Origin: Fen-1058 sp964398185 | GTDB taxonomy: Bacteria; Chloroflexota; Anaerolineae; Fen-1058 | Assembly (NCBI GenBank): GCA_964398185.1 | Contig: CAYNML010000011.1 | Location: forward strand, 29,195 to 93,194 | DNA length: 64,000 nucleotides | Direction: 5' to 3' | Part shown: positions 53,193 to 60,448 of the stretch, piece after piece | Layout: the number at the start of each line of letters is the position of its first letter | Position numbering within the stretch: position 1 is the first letter of the stretch | Program-made: the position numbers and the translations under genes | Notes under the pieces: generated by a model | The model's input: only the letters and a program-made list of their open reading frames with translations | What the model was told of the DNA's origin: nothing | Databases searched by the model: none

Positions 53193-53882
53193 TTAGCGTT
53201 TGATGCTTTTCCATAGATTGATACTGTCCCGCATGACTTCGCGCGTGATGGCCTCAGCTTGATCGGGATCGCGGGCCTGCGCGGCGGCGTGCAGATCGGC
53301 GTAGAAGCGGCGTGATCGCGCACGCGCCCTGGGCGGTGTGAAGTACACGCTGCCCATGGGCGGATACAAATCTTTGAAGCCGTTGAGGATGAGTGTGAAG
53401 ATCGGATTGCCTGACTCGATGGTGAGATAGCGATGCAATTCCCAGTCGGCTGTGGCGAAAACGTCGGGTGTATCAAGCAAGTCTTGATAACCAGCGAGAA
53501 ATTTCGCCAGATTTTTGGCCGAGCGCTTGACGGCCAGGCGCGCATAGGCCGGGGCCAGCAGTTCGCGCACTTGCAGCAGGTTGGGCACAAAATCGGGCGG
53601 CACATGATCTTGATGACGGGCGATGGTGCCCAGCACGGCGAGATTGCCCTCGTGCCAGTAGTCGCGCACGCGGGTTGCTCGGCCGTGATGAATCTCGAGC
53701 CAGCCGTCGCGCGCCAGCCGCTGCAAGGCTTCGCGCAGCGTGGGACGCGTCACCCCCAGCTGCTGCGCCAGTTCGCGTTCGGGCGGCAGATTGGAGTTGA
53801 TCGGAAAATCGCCGTCGACGATGGCGTTGATCAGGCGCTGTTCGACGAGCTCGGCAGGGCGCAGCGGTAGTTCCCAGTTCAT
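53193..53882 (-). CDS. fadR: FadR-type GntR-family acyl-CoA-responsive regulator
   Basis: The 229 residues start at ATG 53882 (GGAAGGG upstream). The winged helix has FPINSNLPPERELAQQLGVTRPTLREALQRLARDGWLEIHHG, nearly the enteric FadR sequence, and the C-terminal acyl-CoA domain is also recognisable: ESGNPIFTLILNGFKDLYPPMGSVYF and RRFYADLHAA. FadR represses fatty-acid degradation and activates synthesis, releasing DNA on binding long-chain acyl-CoA. FadR proper with this C-terminal domain is mainly known from gammaproteobacteria, so it is unusual here. A FadR-like operator lies at 53903-53919 in its own promoter. The AGPS-like gene follows downstream. Confidence 0.88.
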   Translation of the reverse strand: MNWELPLRPAELVEQRLINAIVDGDFPINSNLPPERELAQQLGVTRPTLREALQRLARDGWLEIHHGRATRVRDYWHEGNLAVLGTIARHQDHVPPDFVPNLLQVRELLAPAYARLAVKRSAKNLAKFLAGYQDLLDTPDVFATADWELHRYLTIESGNPIFTLILNGFKDLYPPMGSVYFTPPRARARSRRFYADLHAAAQARDPDQAEAITREVMRDSINLWKSIKR

Positions 53883-53902
53883 GGTATCCCTTCCAGATTG
53901 GT

Positions 53903-53919
53903 AAGAGGTCTGACCAGTT
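53903..53919 (-). promoter_or_regulatory. Predicted FadR operator
   Basis: Minus strand AACTGGTCAGACCTCTT closely fits the enteric FadR consensus (A.CTGGTC.GACCTGTT). It begins three bases after the fadR -10 element, over the expected transcription start, so bound FadR should block its own gene. Confidence 0.75.
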
Positions 53920-53921
53920 GG

Positions 53922-53950
53922 AGTATAAGCCAAGCGGGCGCATTTGTCCA
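53922..53950 (-). promoter_or_regulatory. fadR: Predicted fadR promoter
   Basis: TGGACA (53945-53950) and TATACT (53922-53927) on the minus strand are 17 bases apart, 40 bases before ATG 53882, with the FadR operator just downstream. Confidence 0.68.
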
Positions 53951-53959
53951 GATCACGAT

Positions 53960-53989
53960 TTGAAATTGATACTCATTTTGGTGTAGAAT
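53960..53989 (+). promoter_or_regulatory. ppgK: Predicted promoter of the polyphosphate glucokinase gene
   Basis: TTGAAA (53960-53965) and TAGAAT (53984-53989), 18 bases apart, 29 bases before ATG 54019. The core GGTGTAGAATGATCGCA is closely repeated upstream of the phosphofructokinase gene at about 62789. Confidence 0.6.
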
Positions 53990-54018
53990 GATCGCAACCT
54001 ATGGCACGGAGGCAGGGC

Positions 54019-54900
54019 ATGGAGGTTCTGGGGATCGACATCGGCGGATCGGGCATCAAGGGCGCACCGGTGGACGTCGACAAGGGCGTGTTGACGCAAG
54101 AGCGGTTTCGCATCCCGACGCCGGACCCATCGACGCCGGAGGCAGTGGGTGATGTCGTGGCCGAGATCGTGAAGCATTTCGATTGGAAAGGTCCGGTCGG
54201 TTGCACTTTCCCCGCCATCGTGCAGCATGGCGTCACGCACTCCGCCGCCAACGTCGATGCGGGCTGGATGCACTTTGACGCTGAGCCGTTTTTGCGCCAG
54301 AAGACCGGCTGCCCCCTGCGGCTGGTCAATGATGCCGATGCAGCCGGTTTGGCCGAAGGCGCCTTTGGCGCGGCCAGGGACGTGCCCGGTGTGGTGATGG
54401 TTCTGACCTTTGGTACGGGCATCGGCAGTGCGCTGCTGATGGACGGCAAGCTGGTGCCTAACTTTGAACTCGGCCACCTGGAAATTCGCGGCAAGGATGC
54501 GGAGAAGCGCGCCTCTGATCTGGCGCGCGCGCAGAAAGATTTGAGTTGGGCCAAGTGGGCCAAACGGGTGAATGAATTTTTGGCGCGGCTGGAATTGTAC
54601 TTCTCGCCGGACTTGTTTGTGATCGGCGGCGGGGTCAGCAAGAATTACGCGAAGTTCGGCGGTTACTTGCAGGCCGAGCGGGCCAAGATCGTCCCGGCGC
54701 AGCTGCTGAATGAAGCGGGCATCGTGGGCGCGGCGCTGGCGGCGGTCGAATTGATTCCGCCCAAATCATCTCTTAAGCATCAGGCGGTGGAAGAGCCAAT
54801 CGCCGCTGAGCGGCCCGCCCGGAAAAAGACGGCCGCGAAAGCAGCACGCAAGGCCAAAAAGCCCCTCGCCAGGGCGAAGCCCAAAACGAAGAAGAAGTAA
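54019..54900 (+). CDS. ppgK: Polyphosphate glucokinase (ROK family) with polybasic tail
   Basis: The 293 residues start at ATG 54019 (GGAGG seven bases before). The N-terminal ATP/polyP site is VLGIDIGGSGIKGAPVD. RLVNDADAAGLAEGAFGAA, VLTFGTGIGSALLMDGKLVPNFELGHLEI and FVIGGGVSKNY complete a PPGK-type ROK protein. It phosphorylates glucose using inorganic polyphosphate and often ATP. Residues from about 250 to the end are an extra Lys/Ala/Pro-rich tail (KKTAAKAARKAKK, AKPKTKKK) not needed for the fold. The gene is monocistronic, closed by a strong terminator. Confidence 0.9.
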   Translation: MEVLGIDIGGSGIKGAPVDVDKGVLTQERFRIPTPDPSTPEAVGDVVAEIVKHFDWKGPVGCTFPAIVQHGVTHSAANVDAGWMHFDAEPFLRQKTGCPLRLVNDADAAGLAEGAFGAARDVPGVVMVLTFGTGIGSALLMDGKLVPNFELGHLEIRGKDAEKRASDLARAQKDLSWAKWAKRVNEFLARLELYFSPDLFVIGGGVSKNYAKFGGYLQAERAKIVPAQLLNEAGIVGAALAAVELIPPKSSLKHQAVEEPIAAERPARKKTAAKAARKAKKPLARAKPKTKKK

Positions 54901-54906
54901 ACGCAG

Positions 54907-54940
54907 CCTCCCGAAAGTTCCACGCTTTCGGGAGGTTTTT
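54907..54940 (+). terminator. Rho-independent terminator after ppgK
   Basis: CCTCCCGAAAG (54907-54917) and CTTTCGGGAGG (54925-54935) form an 11-bp stem with a 7-base loop, followed by TTTTT. The opposing gene ends at 54939, so it may serve both directions. Confidence 0.92.
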
Positions 54941-55754
54941 AGTTCAGGCGCGCGATTTGGACTTGAACGTGCGCGATGACTTGCTGGACGGGATCGTCGG
55001 CGGGCGCGGCGGCGATCGATAAATAGCGCTTGAGCGCGTGCAGGGCCGGGCCATGTTGATCGAGTTGGTAGTACAGCAAGCCCAGATCGCGCAGATGCGC
55101 GGGTTCGTCGGGTGACAGATCGAGCAGCCGCTCGACGACGGGCACGGCCCGATCGAACTGCTGTGCTTGCACGTAGGCGTTCTTCAGATTGGTCAACATG
55201 CGTGTCAGGATGTATCGCGCGTCGACCGGCTGCAACATGCCAGACTGGAATTCCAGTGTGCCGTTCGAAAGATCGACGACCAGCTTGCGGCAATCATCCG
55301 GGGTGAGCCGCCGCCCGTGATGAAAGGGATCGATGTAGCGGATGCCATCCCGATCGACGCAGCGAACGATGAAATGACCCGGCAGGCCCACGCCTTCCAC
55401 CCGCAATCCAACGCGGCGGGCGACCTCGAGGTGGATGACTGACAACGTGATGGGCAAACCCAGCCGCTGCTCGATCACCTGATTGAGGTAACTGTTGCGC
55501 GGATCGCCATAGTAGCGGCGGTTGCCTTGAAAGCGCAGTTCGTCAAACAGAAAATGGTTGAGCGTGGCCAGGGGATCGATCGAGCGGGTTACGTCCGATC
55601 GGATGTCTGCCGCCCACGCGTCCAGCTGATTGAGATACAGCGCCGGATCGAGATCGGGATAGGCATCGCGCGCGTAGAGCAGGGCGGCCTGCGCCAGATC
55701 GATTTCAGGCGCAGGGCGTTGTACGGCGGCGCGAAATTCAGGGTTGGGTGCCAT
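54939..55754 (-). CDS. SirB1-family transglutaminase-like/TPR protein
   Basis: The 271 residues show the SirB1 (UPF0162) layout. A helical N-terminus is followed by DPLATLNHFLFDELRFQGNRRYYGDPRNSYLNQVIEQRLGLPITLSVIHLEVARRVGLRVEGVGLPGHFIV, with the family RNSYLN and GLPGHF motifs. DRDGIRYIDPFHHGRRLT then comes before TPR-like helices (RMLTNLKNAYVQAQQFDRAVPVVERLLDLSP). The fold is transglutaminase-like but many members lack the Cys nucleophile, and none is obvious at the expected site here. The biochemical role is unknown. It follows a terminator-like hairpin shared with the SufT-like gene. Confidence 0.82.
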   Translation of the reverse strand: MAPNPEFRAAVQRPAPEIDLAQAALLYARDAYPDLDPALYLNQLDAWAADIRSDVTRSIDPLATLNHFLFDELRFQGNRRYYGDPRNSYLNQVIEQRLGLPITLSVIHLEVARRVGLRVEGVGLPGHFIVRCVDRDGIRYIDPFHHGRRLTPDDCRKLVVDLSNGTLEFQSGMLQPVDARYILTRMLTNLKNAYVQAQQFDRAVPVVERLLDLSPDEPAHLRDLGLLYYQLDQHGPALHALKRYLSIAAAPADDPVQQVIAHVQVQIARLN

Positions 55755-55765
55755 CGTTGAGCAGG

Positions 55766-55800
55766 AAAAACCCTTCGGATGTTGATCACTCCGAAGGGTT
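55766..55800 (-). terminator. Rho-independent terminator after the sufT-like gene
   Basis: AACCCTTCGGA (55769-55779) and its complement (55790-55800) form a stem; read on the minus strand it is followed by TTTTT (complement of 55766-55770). It separates the sufT-like gene from the SirB1-like gene. Confidence 0.8.
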
Positions 55801-55808
55801 GGGTTATT

Positions 55809-56132
55809 TTAGAAGAGACCCCATTCGGCGGGCGGGCCGCCTTCCATCATGGAGGGCTCCCACATTTCCATGCCCAGTGTGATCTTGACGGGTGCATTCA
55901 GATGCGCTTCGGCGGCGCGGCGCGTCTGTTCCAGCAAAGCCGGCCCATACGGGCAAAAGGGCGTGGTCATGATCATCTTGATCTCGGTGAAGTCGGGCTG
56001 CATGGTGATCTGCCGCACCAGCCCCAGTTCCACGATGCTCATACCCAGTTCCGGATCGATCACGGTGCGCAGGGCATCGCGCAGCGCCTGTTCTTCGGGC
56101 GTGTATTCTTGAACTTCCGGGGTATCTGACAT
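55809..56132 (-). CDS. sufT: MIP18/SufT-family iron-sulfur assembly protein
   Basis: The 107-residue start is ATG 56132 (AGGAG upstream). The DUF59 fold is shown by ALRDALRTVIDPELGMSIVELGLVRQITM, the family DPE(L/I)G.SIVELGLV motif, and by the Cys-containing loop TTPFCPYGPALLEQTRRAAEAHL. Family members help deliver Fe-S clusters to target proteins. It lies 8 bases after the SufR-like regulator, and a strong terminator follows. The 18-codon longer frame was rejected because it overlaps the regulator gene. Confidence 0.85.
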   Translation of the reverse strand: MSDTPEVQEYTPEEQALRDALRTVIDPELGMSIVELGLVRQITMQPDFTEIKMIMTTPFCPYGPALLEQTRRAAEAHLNAPVKITLGMEMWEPSMMEGGPPAEWGLF

Positions 56133-56140
56133 GCTGACTC

Positions 56141-56773
56141 CTATGCTTGCAACTGAATCGGTTGCGATTGAATGTGGAAGGTGCACACGGCGTCGCCGCT
56201 AGCCACACACGCGCCGCGTTTCACTTCGGTGCCGAGCGCGGTGTTCATCAACTGCAAGTCGAGTTCGCACACTTCCGGGTGGCGGGTGGCGACGTATTGA
56301 TACGGGCAGTTGACTTGCGTCAACACAAATTGATCGGCGCCCGTTTTCTCCAGCCGCGACATGAAACCTTCTTCACCGAGTAGATTGATCAGCGTCGCGA
56401 TTTTCTTTTCCAGCGGCTTGCCGTGCAGGTCCATCGCGTGCTCGCTGGCGATGTCGGCGCCGATGCGCTCGAACAGGGCCTGGATGTCGGCCTCGGTCAT
56501 ACGGCTCTTCAAGATGTCCAGCAGGCGGTTGCTCAGCCGATGATAGCTCTGCGGGAACTTCTCGTAAGCCGAGTCGCGCAGCGTAAAGACTTTGCGTGGT
56601 CGCCCCACGCCCTGGCGCACGGTTTTGGTCTCCAGCAGTCCATCGCGCTGCAGGACGTTGATGTGATAGTGAATGGTCACCGGCGACAGGCTCAATGTTT
56701 CGGCCAGTTCGTTGACGTCGGCTTCACCCTTCGCACGTAAATACTCCAGAATTTCCTGGCGTGTGTCCGTCAT
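56141..56773 (-). CDS. SufR-like Fe-S-sensing winged-helix regulator
   Basis: The 210 residues begin at ATG 56773; a start 28 codons earlier would overlap the promoter and was rejected. The N-terminal ArsR-type winged helix is ILEYLRAKGEADVNELAETLSLSPVTIHYHINVLQRDGLLET. The C-terminal part has a cysteine series, NCPYQYVATRHPEVCELDLQLMNTALG...GACVASGDAVC, with the spacing of the SufR [4Fe-4S] site (about 12, 13-20 and 8-14 residues between Cys). Cluster-bound SufR represses suf genes and relieves repression on cluster loss. Its position directly upstream of sufT fits. The gene looks autoregulated (inference). Confidence 0.82.
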   Translation of the reverse strand: MTDTRQEILEYLRAKGEADVNELAETLSLSPVTIHYHINVLQRDGLLETKTVRQGVGRPRKVFTLRDSAYEKFPQSYHRLSNRLLDILKSRMTEADIQALFERIGADIASEHAMDLHGKPLEKKIATLINLLGEEGFMSRLEKTGADQFVLTQVNCPYQYVATRHPEVCELDLQLMNTALGTEVKRGACVASGDAVCTFHIQSQPIQLQA

Positions 56774-56829
56774 ATTTTTCCCTTGACTGTGTGACGGTGG
56801 ATCGCCCGTCAGGTTAGCATTATGGAAAA

Positions 56830-56857
56830 ATTGTATCACACGCCCCGACCCTGTCAA
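56830..56857 (-). promoter_or_regulatory. Predicted promoter of the sufR-like gene
   Basis: TTGACA (56852-56857) and TACAAT (56830-56835) on the minus strand, 16 bases apart, 57 bases before ATG 56773. Confidence 0.65.
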
Positions 56858-56886
56858 TATTTATCAGAGAATTCTAGTTTATTCCA

Positions 56887-58239
56887 TTACCCCTCGCGCA
56901 GGCCGATTTCCTCGAAGCGCTGCCAGACTTGTGGGGCGATGGCGCGGGCTTGCGCCGCGATGCGCTCCTCGTCGAGCGTCAGCAAGACCCGATCGCGCAT
57001 CAGCACTTTGCCGCCCACAATCGTGGTGGTGACGTGCGTGCCATCAACGCCGAAGATGATTTGCCACGGCAGGTTGCCAGCCGTCAGCGGCGTGTACGGG
57101 TGGTAGTCGAGCATGACCAGATCGGCATACGCGCCGGGTTCGATCACACCGATCGGGCGGGGCCAGAACAGCGAAGCAATGCGCGCGTTGTTCTCGAAAG
57201 CCAGGCGCATCACCGTATCGCCCGGCATCGCGCGCGGATCGCCCGCTGCGGATTTGTGCACCAGATACGCCGCCTTCATCTCGGTATACATGTTGTTGCT
57301 GAAGCCGTCGTTGCCCAATCCCACACACACACCGGCATCCAGCATCTTCTGCACGGGCGTCGTGCCCACGGCGTTGTTCATGTTGCTGCGCGGTTGATGG
57401 CTGACCTTGGTATTGGTCTGTGCCAGTAAGTTGATTTCGTTCTGGTTGACGTGCACGCAGTGCGCCGATAAAGTCTTCTCGCCCAACACGCCGCGCGCAT
57501 TCAGATGTTCACCCACGCGCTGGCCGTACTTCGTCTCACTGTCGATTTCATCGGCGTTGTCTTCGGCGACATGAATGTGGAAGCCGATGCCCAATGCCTG
57601 CGCTTCGGCCACACACCGATCGAGCGTCGGCAGCCCGACGGTAAATGAAGCGTGCAGACCGAATGAGGCCGCCAGCAGCGGATTAGGTTGCGCGGCGAGT
57701 TTCTTCGCAAAGCGCACATTTTCAGCGATGCCGGCCTGCGCGCCTTCCGGCCCGTTGCGATCGGTGACCTCGTAGCATTCGCACACGCGCAGACCCGACT
57801 GCACGATCGCGTCCGAGCAAACGTCGAGCGAGCCGTCGATCAGATGCGGGCTGGCGTGATGATCGATCAGCGTGGTTGTGCCGTTGCGGATCGCATCGAC
57901 GAGACACACCAGCGCCGACAAGCGAATGCTTTCTTCGTCCAATGCCCGATCGAGCCGCCACCACAACTTCTGCAGAATCTCGATGAAGTTCTTCGCGGGC
58001 GCGCCAGGGATCGCCATGCCGCGCGCGAATGCGCCATAGAAGTGCGTGTGCGCGCAGATCGATCCGGGCATGACCAGCTGCCCTTTGGCATCGAGCTGCT
58101 CCGCTTCGGGGTAGCGCGCGCGCAATTCAGCCGTGGGGCCAACGGCGATGATCTGATCGTCGGCGAGACAGATCGCGCCGTCTTCGATGACCTGCGGGTT
58201 TGATCCGAATGTGGCGATGCGTCCGTGGGTGATGAGCAT
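56887..58239 (-). CDS. ssnA: SsnA-type amidohydrolase
   Basis: The 450 residues start at ATG 58239 (AGGAAGG upstream). The metallo-dependent hydrolase core has QLVMPGSICAHTHFYGAFARGMAIPG, IDHHASPHLIDG, GFHIHVAEDNADE, LSAHCVHVNQNEINLLAQTNTKVSHQPRSNMNNAVG and GNDGFSNNM. The NMNNAVG and HTH.YGAFARGM blocks match E. coli SsnA rather than guanine or adenosine deaminases. SsnA-type enzymes are metal-dependent aminohydrolases with uncertain natural substrate, often near purine/selenium-dependent catabolism. No such neighbours are here. The leader contains a heptamer repeat. Confidence 0.88.
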   Translation of the reverse strand: MLITHGRIATFGSNPQVIEDGAICLADDQIIAVGPTAELRARYPEAEQLDAKGQLVMPGSICAHTHFYGAFARGMAIPGAPAKNFIEILQKLWWRLDRALDEESIRLSALVCLVDAIRNGTTTLIDHHASPHLIDGSLDVCSDAIVQSGLRVCECYEVTDRNGPEGAQAGIAENVRFAKKLAAQPNPLLAASFGLHASFTVGLPTLDRCVAEAQALGIGFHIHVAEDNADEIDSETKYGQRVGEHLNARGVLGEKTLSAHCVHVNQNEINLLAQTNTKVSHQPRSNMNNAVGTTPVQKMLDAGVCVGLGNDGFSNNMYTEMKAAYLVHKSAAGDPRAMPGDTVMRLAFENNARIASLFWPRPIGVIEPGAYADLVMLDYHPYTPLTAGNLPWQIIFGVDGTHVTTTIVGGKVLMRDRVLLTLDEERIAAQARAIAPQVWQRFEEIGLREG

Positions 58240-58256
58240 GGTGGGCCTTCCTGGTG

Positions 58257-58284
58257 GTTAGTTGCTGGTCGTTGGTTGTTGGTA
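58257..58284. repeat. Seven-base-period repeat in the ssnA leader
   Basis: Heptamers GTTAGTT, GCTGGTC, GTTGGTT, GTTGGTA run in tandem. They resemble the TTGTTAG-type array at 62714-62748. Confidence 0.6.
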
Positions 58285-58289
58285 GGAGC

Positions 58290-58319
58290 ATGGTAGCACA
58301 GAGTGGGGCGCTGTGGCAA
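58290..58319 (-). promoter_or_regulatory. ssnA: Possible ssnA promoter
   Basis: Minus-strand TTGCCA (58314-58319) and TACCAT (58290-58295), 18 bases apart, 50 bases upstream of ATG 58239. The heptamer repeat would then lie in the 5' leader. Confidence 0.4.
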
Positions 58320-58339
58320 CTTAGTTTTGGGGCAATTCT

Positions 58340-58399
58340 GGAATCGAGGCTTTAGCCGGTTCGATTAGCTGCTGAATCTCCGGCTGAAGCCTCGACTCC
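58340..58399. repeat. Imperfect 20-bp inverted repeat of TCGAGGCTTTAGCCGG type
   Basis: Left arm GGAATCGAGGCTTTAGCCGG (58340-58359) and right arm CCGGCTGAAGCCTCGACTCC (58380-58399) are complementary at 18 of 20 positions. A 20-base loop separates them. The SDR gene stop follows at 58411. Confidence 0.8.
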
Positions 58400-58410
58400 G
58401 ACTGCAATGG

Positions 58411-59184
58411 TCAAATATTCAAACGCCGAAAGATGAACGACGGCAGATGTTGTACCGCCAACCCGATCCAACGCCACCACGCTGGCACGTACACCGTTTG
58501 CTTATGCTGCGCGATGGCGCGCCAGATCAATTCGGCGGCGCGATCGGCTGAGATAGGACGCCGAGTGCGATCGGCGTTTTTCAACATATCGGTTTCGACT
58601 TGCCCCAGTTTGATTGTCGTCACGGTCACGCCCTCGCGCCACAGGCGATTACGCATCCCTTCGAGGTAGGTGTGCAGCCCGGCCTTTGATGCGGTGTAAG
58701 CCGGCAGGCCGCGCCGCCCGCGATCGCCCGCGATGCTGCCAATCCCCACGATGTGCCCGGCGTGTTTTTGTTGAAATCGCTGCGCCACGAGATTGATCCA
58801 CGCTGCCGCGCCGACGAGATTGACCTGCAACATGAGTTGATCCTGATCGCCGTTGAAAGCGGTGGGATCGTTCGGAAACAGCACGCCCGCGCAGTAGATG
58901 AAGAGGTCGAGATCGCCTAGATCGCTGATTGCTTTGCCGAGCAACACAGGAACTTCAGCCGTGTTGACCACATCGTGCTGGTATGCATAGGCGCGGATGT
59001 AGTAACTGCTGGTGATCTCATCACACAGCGCCTGCAAGCGATCGATCCGGCGGGCGACCAGACCCAGCGCATAACCTTCACGCGCCAGACGACGAGCAAG
59101 GGCCGCTCCCACGCCGGATGAGGCTCCGACGATAATGGCAATCTTTGTAGCGCGAGTTGTCAACTCGCGGGCGCAAGATATCAT
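58411..59184 (-). CDS. Short-chain dehydrogenase/reductase
   Basis: The 257-residue protein has the SDR fold: TKIAIIVGASSGVGAALARRLAREG (TGxxxGxG equivalent), DLFIYCAGVLFPN (NAG equivalent CAG), VGIGSIAGDRG and the catalytic Y and K in LPAYTASKAGLHTYLEGMRNRL. The C-terminus has a hydrophobic helix (WWRWIGLAVQHLPSFIF), common in membrane-associated SDRs acting on lipids or retinoids. The start codon and first 14 residues (MISCARELTTRATK) are encoded by a palindromic repeat that also holds the upstream CoA-transferase stop. The native N-terminus may therefore be shorter. Substrate unknown. Confidence 0.8.
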   Translation of the reverse strand: MISCARELTTRATKIAIIVGASSGVGAALARRLAREGYALGLVARRIDRLQALCDEITSSYYIRAYAYQHDVVNTAEVPVLLGKAISDLGDLDLFIYCAGVLFPNDPTAFNGDQDQLMLQVNLVGAAAWINLVAQRFQQKHAGHIVGIGSIAGDRGRRGLPAYTASKAGLHTYLEGMRNRLWREGVTVTTIKLGQVETDMLKNADRTRRPISADRAAELIWRAIAQHKQTVYVPAWWRWIGLAVQHLPSFIFRRLNI

Positions 59185-59196
59185 CTTGCGCTACAA
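59145..59196. repeat. 52-bp double-hairpin element at a gene junction, copy 2
   Basis: Ends are 9-bp inverted repeats TTGTAGCGC / GCGCTACAA. Inside are palindromes CGCGAGTTG with CAACTCGCG (1-base loop) and GCGCAAGAT with ATCTTGCGC (3-base loop). On the minus strand it supplies the TAG stop of the CoA-transferase and the ATG of the SDR. A related single hairpin is at 43029-43051. Confidence 0.85.
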
Positions 59197-60333
59197 CTCC
59201 GCCAAGATTTCTTGCGTATGCTCCCCCAGCAGCGGCGGACGGCGGCGATAAGTGACGGGTGTATCGGCGAGATGCAGCGGACTGCCGAGCATCTTCAGCA
59301 TCCCGACGGGATGTTCCAACTCGACGATCATGCCGCGATGCTTGATCTGTGGATCGTTCAGCGTTTCGTCGAGGGCGTTGATCGGCCCGCAGGGGATTTC
59401 GGCAGCGCGCAATTTTTCCAGCCAGAAGGCAGCGTCTTGCTGCGTGAGCGCCGTTTCGAGGATCGGGATCAACTCGGAATAGTGCGCCAGCCGATCGGGG
59501 TTGGTAGCGAAGCGCGGATTGTCACGCAGTTGTGCGCCAAAGCCCAGCACCTCGCAGAAACGATCCCACAAGGCAGGCGTGCCCACGGCGATGATCACAT
59601 GCTTGTCGCGCGTCTTGAAGACTTGATAGGGCACAATGGTGGCATGGCGATTACCCAGCCGCGGCGGACGCTGACCCGTGGCAAACGTATCGCTGGCCAT
59701 CACCTGCGCCCAGCTCAATTGTCCGTCGAGCAGCGCCTGATCGATGAACTGGCCTTGCCCGGTCTTCTCGCGTGCATACAACGCGGCGAGGATGCCCAAT
59801 GCCGACCACACGCCCGTGGTCATATCTGCGATGGCGACCGGCCAGCGCATTGGTTCGCCGTCGGGATCGCCGGTGGCGGCCATCAAACCAGACTCGGCCT
59901 GCGCGACGAGATCGTAACCACCGCGTCCCGCATACGGTCCGGTGCGGCCATAGCCCGTGATTGAGCAGAAGATCAAGCGGGGGTTGTAACCGCGCACGGT
60001 TTCCGGATCGAGTCCCACTTTTTGCAGCGATTCAACCTTGCGCACGTTGCACACAAACACATCGGCCTTGCCCAGCAAACGACGCATCGTCTGCTGGCCG
60101 CTTTCACTCGTGATATCGACCGTGATGCTGCGTTTGTTGCGATTCACCGCGAGGAAGTAGGCGCTTTCGCTGCCGATGAAGGGCGGCCCCCATTTGCGGC
60201 TCTGATCGCCGCCCTGTGGACGCTCAACCTTGATCACGTCGGCGCCGAGATCGCCCAGGATCATGGTGCAGTAAGGGCCGGCCAGGGCTTCGGTGAGATC
60301 GATGACGCGGATGCCGTCTAGGACGGAGGGCAT
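59191..60333 (-). CDS. CaiB/BaiF-family CoA-transferase
   Basis: The 380 residues start at ATG 60333 (GGAGG upstream). The family start VLDGIRVIDLTEALAGPYCTMILGDLGADVIKVERPQGGDQSRKWGPP is textbook. The putative catalytic aspartate lies in VAIADMTTGVWSALG. YAGRGGYDLVAQAESGLMAATG and the C-terminal HRGMIVELEHPVGMLKMLGSPL complete the two domains. These enzymes move CoA between carboxylic acids such as oxalate/formate, carnitine or bile acids; the substrate is not visible. It is co-directional with the SDR, which begins 6 bases after its stop. Confidence 0.88.
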   Translation of the reverse strand: MPSVLDGIRVIDLTEALAGPYCTMILGDLGADVIKVERPQGGDQSRKWGPPFIGSESAYFLAVNRNKRSITVDITSESGQQTMRRLLGKADVFVCNVRKVESLQKVGLDPETVRGYNPRLIFCSITGYGRTGPYAGRGGYDLVAQAESGLMAATGDPDGEPMRWPVAIADMTTGVWSALGILAALYAREKTGQGQFIDQALLDGQLSWAQVMASDTFATGQRPPRLGNRHATIVPYQVFKTRDKHVIIAVGTPALWDRFCEVLGFGAQLRDNPRFATNPDRLAHYSELIPILETALTQQDAAFWLEKLRAAEIPCGPINALDETLNDPQIKHRGMIVELEHPVGMLKMLGSPLHLADTPVTYRRRPPLLGEHTQEILAEL

Positions 60334-60383
60334 GAGTTACCTCCACGAAATCAGGTAGGCTCTGACAGGATGACAAGCTGAAG

Positions 60384-60448
60384 AGATGACAAGATGATCT
60401 CGCGCACAAGATCATCTTGTCATCTGGTCATCATGTCATCTTGTCATG
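60384..60448. repeat. Eight-base-period repeat with 17-bp perfect inverted arms
   Basis: AGATGACAAGATGATCT (60384-60400) and its complement (60409-60425) form a stem with an 8-base loop. Right of it, octamers TTGTCATC, TGGTCATC, ATGTCATC and TTGTCATG continue to 60448. The helicase stop (60431-60433) and its last residues HDKMT are encoded by these units. Confidence 0.82.
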
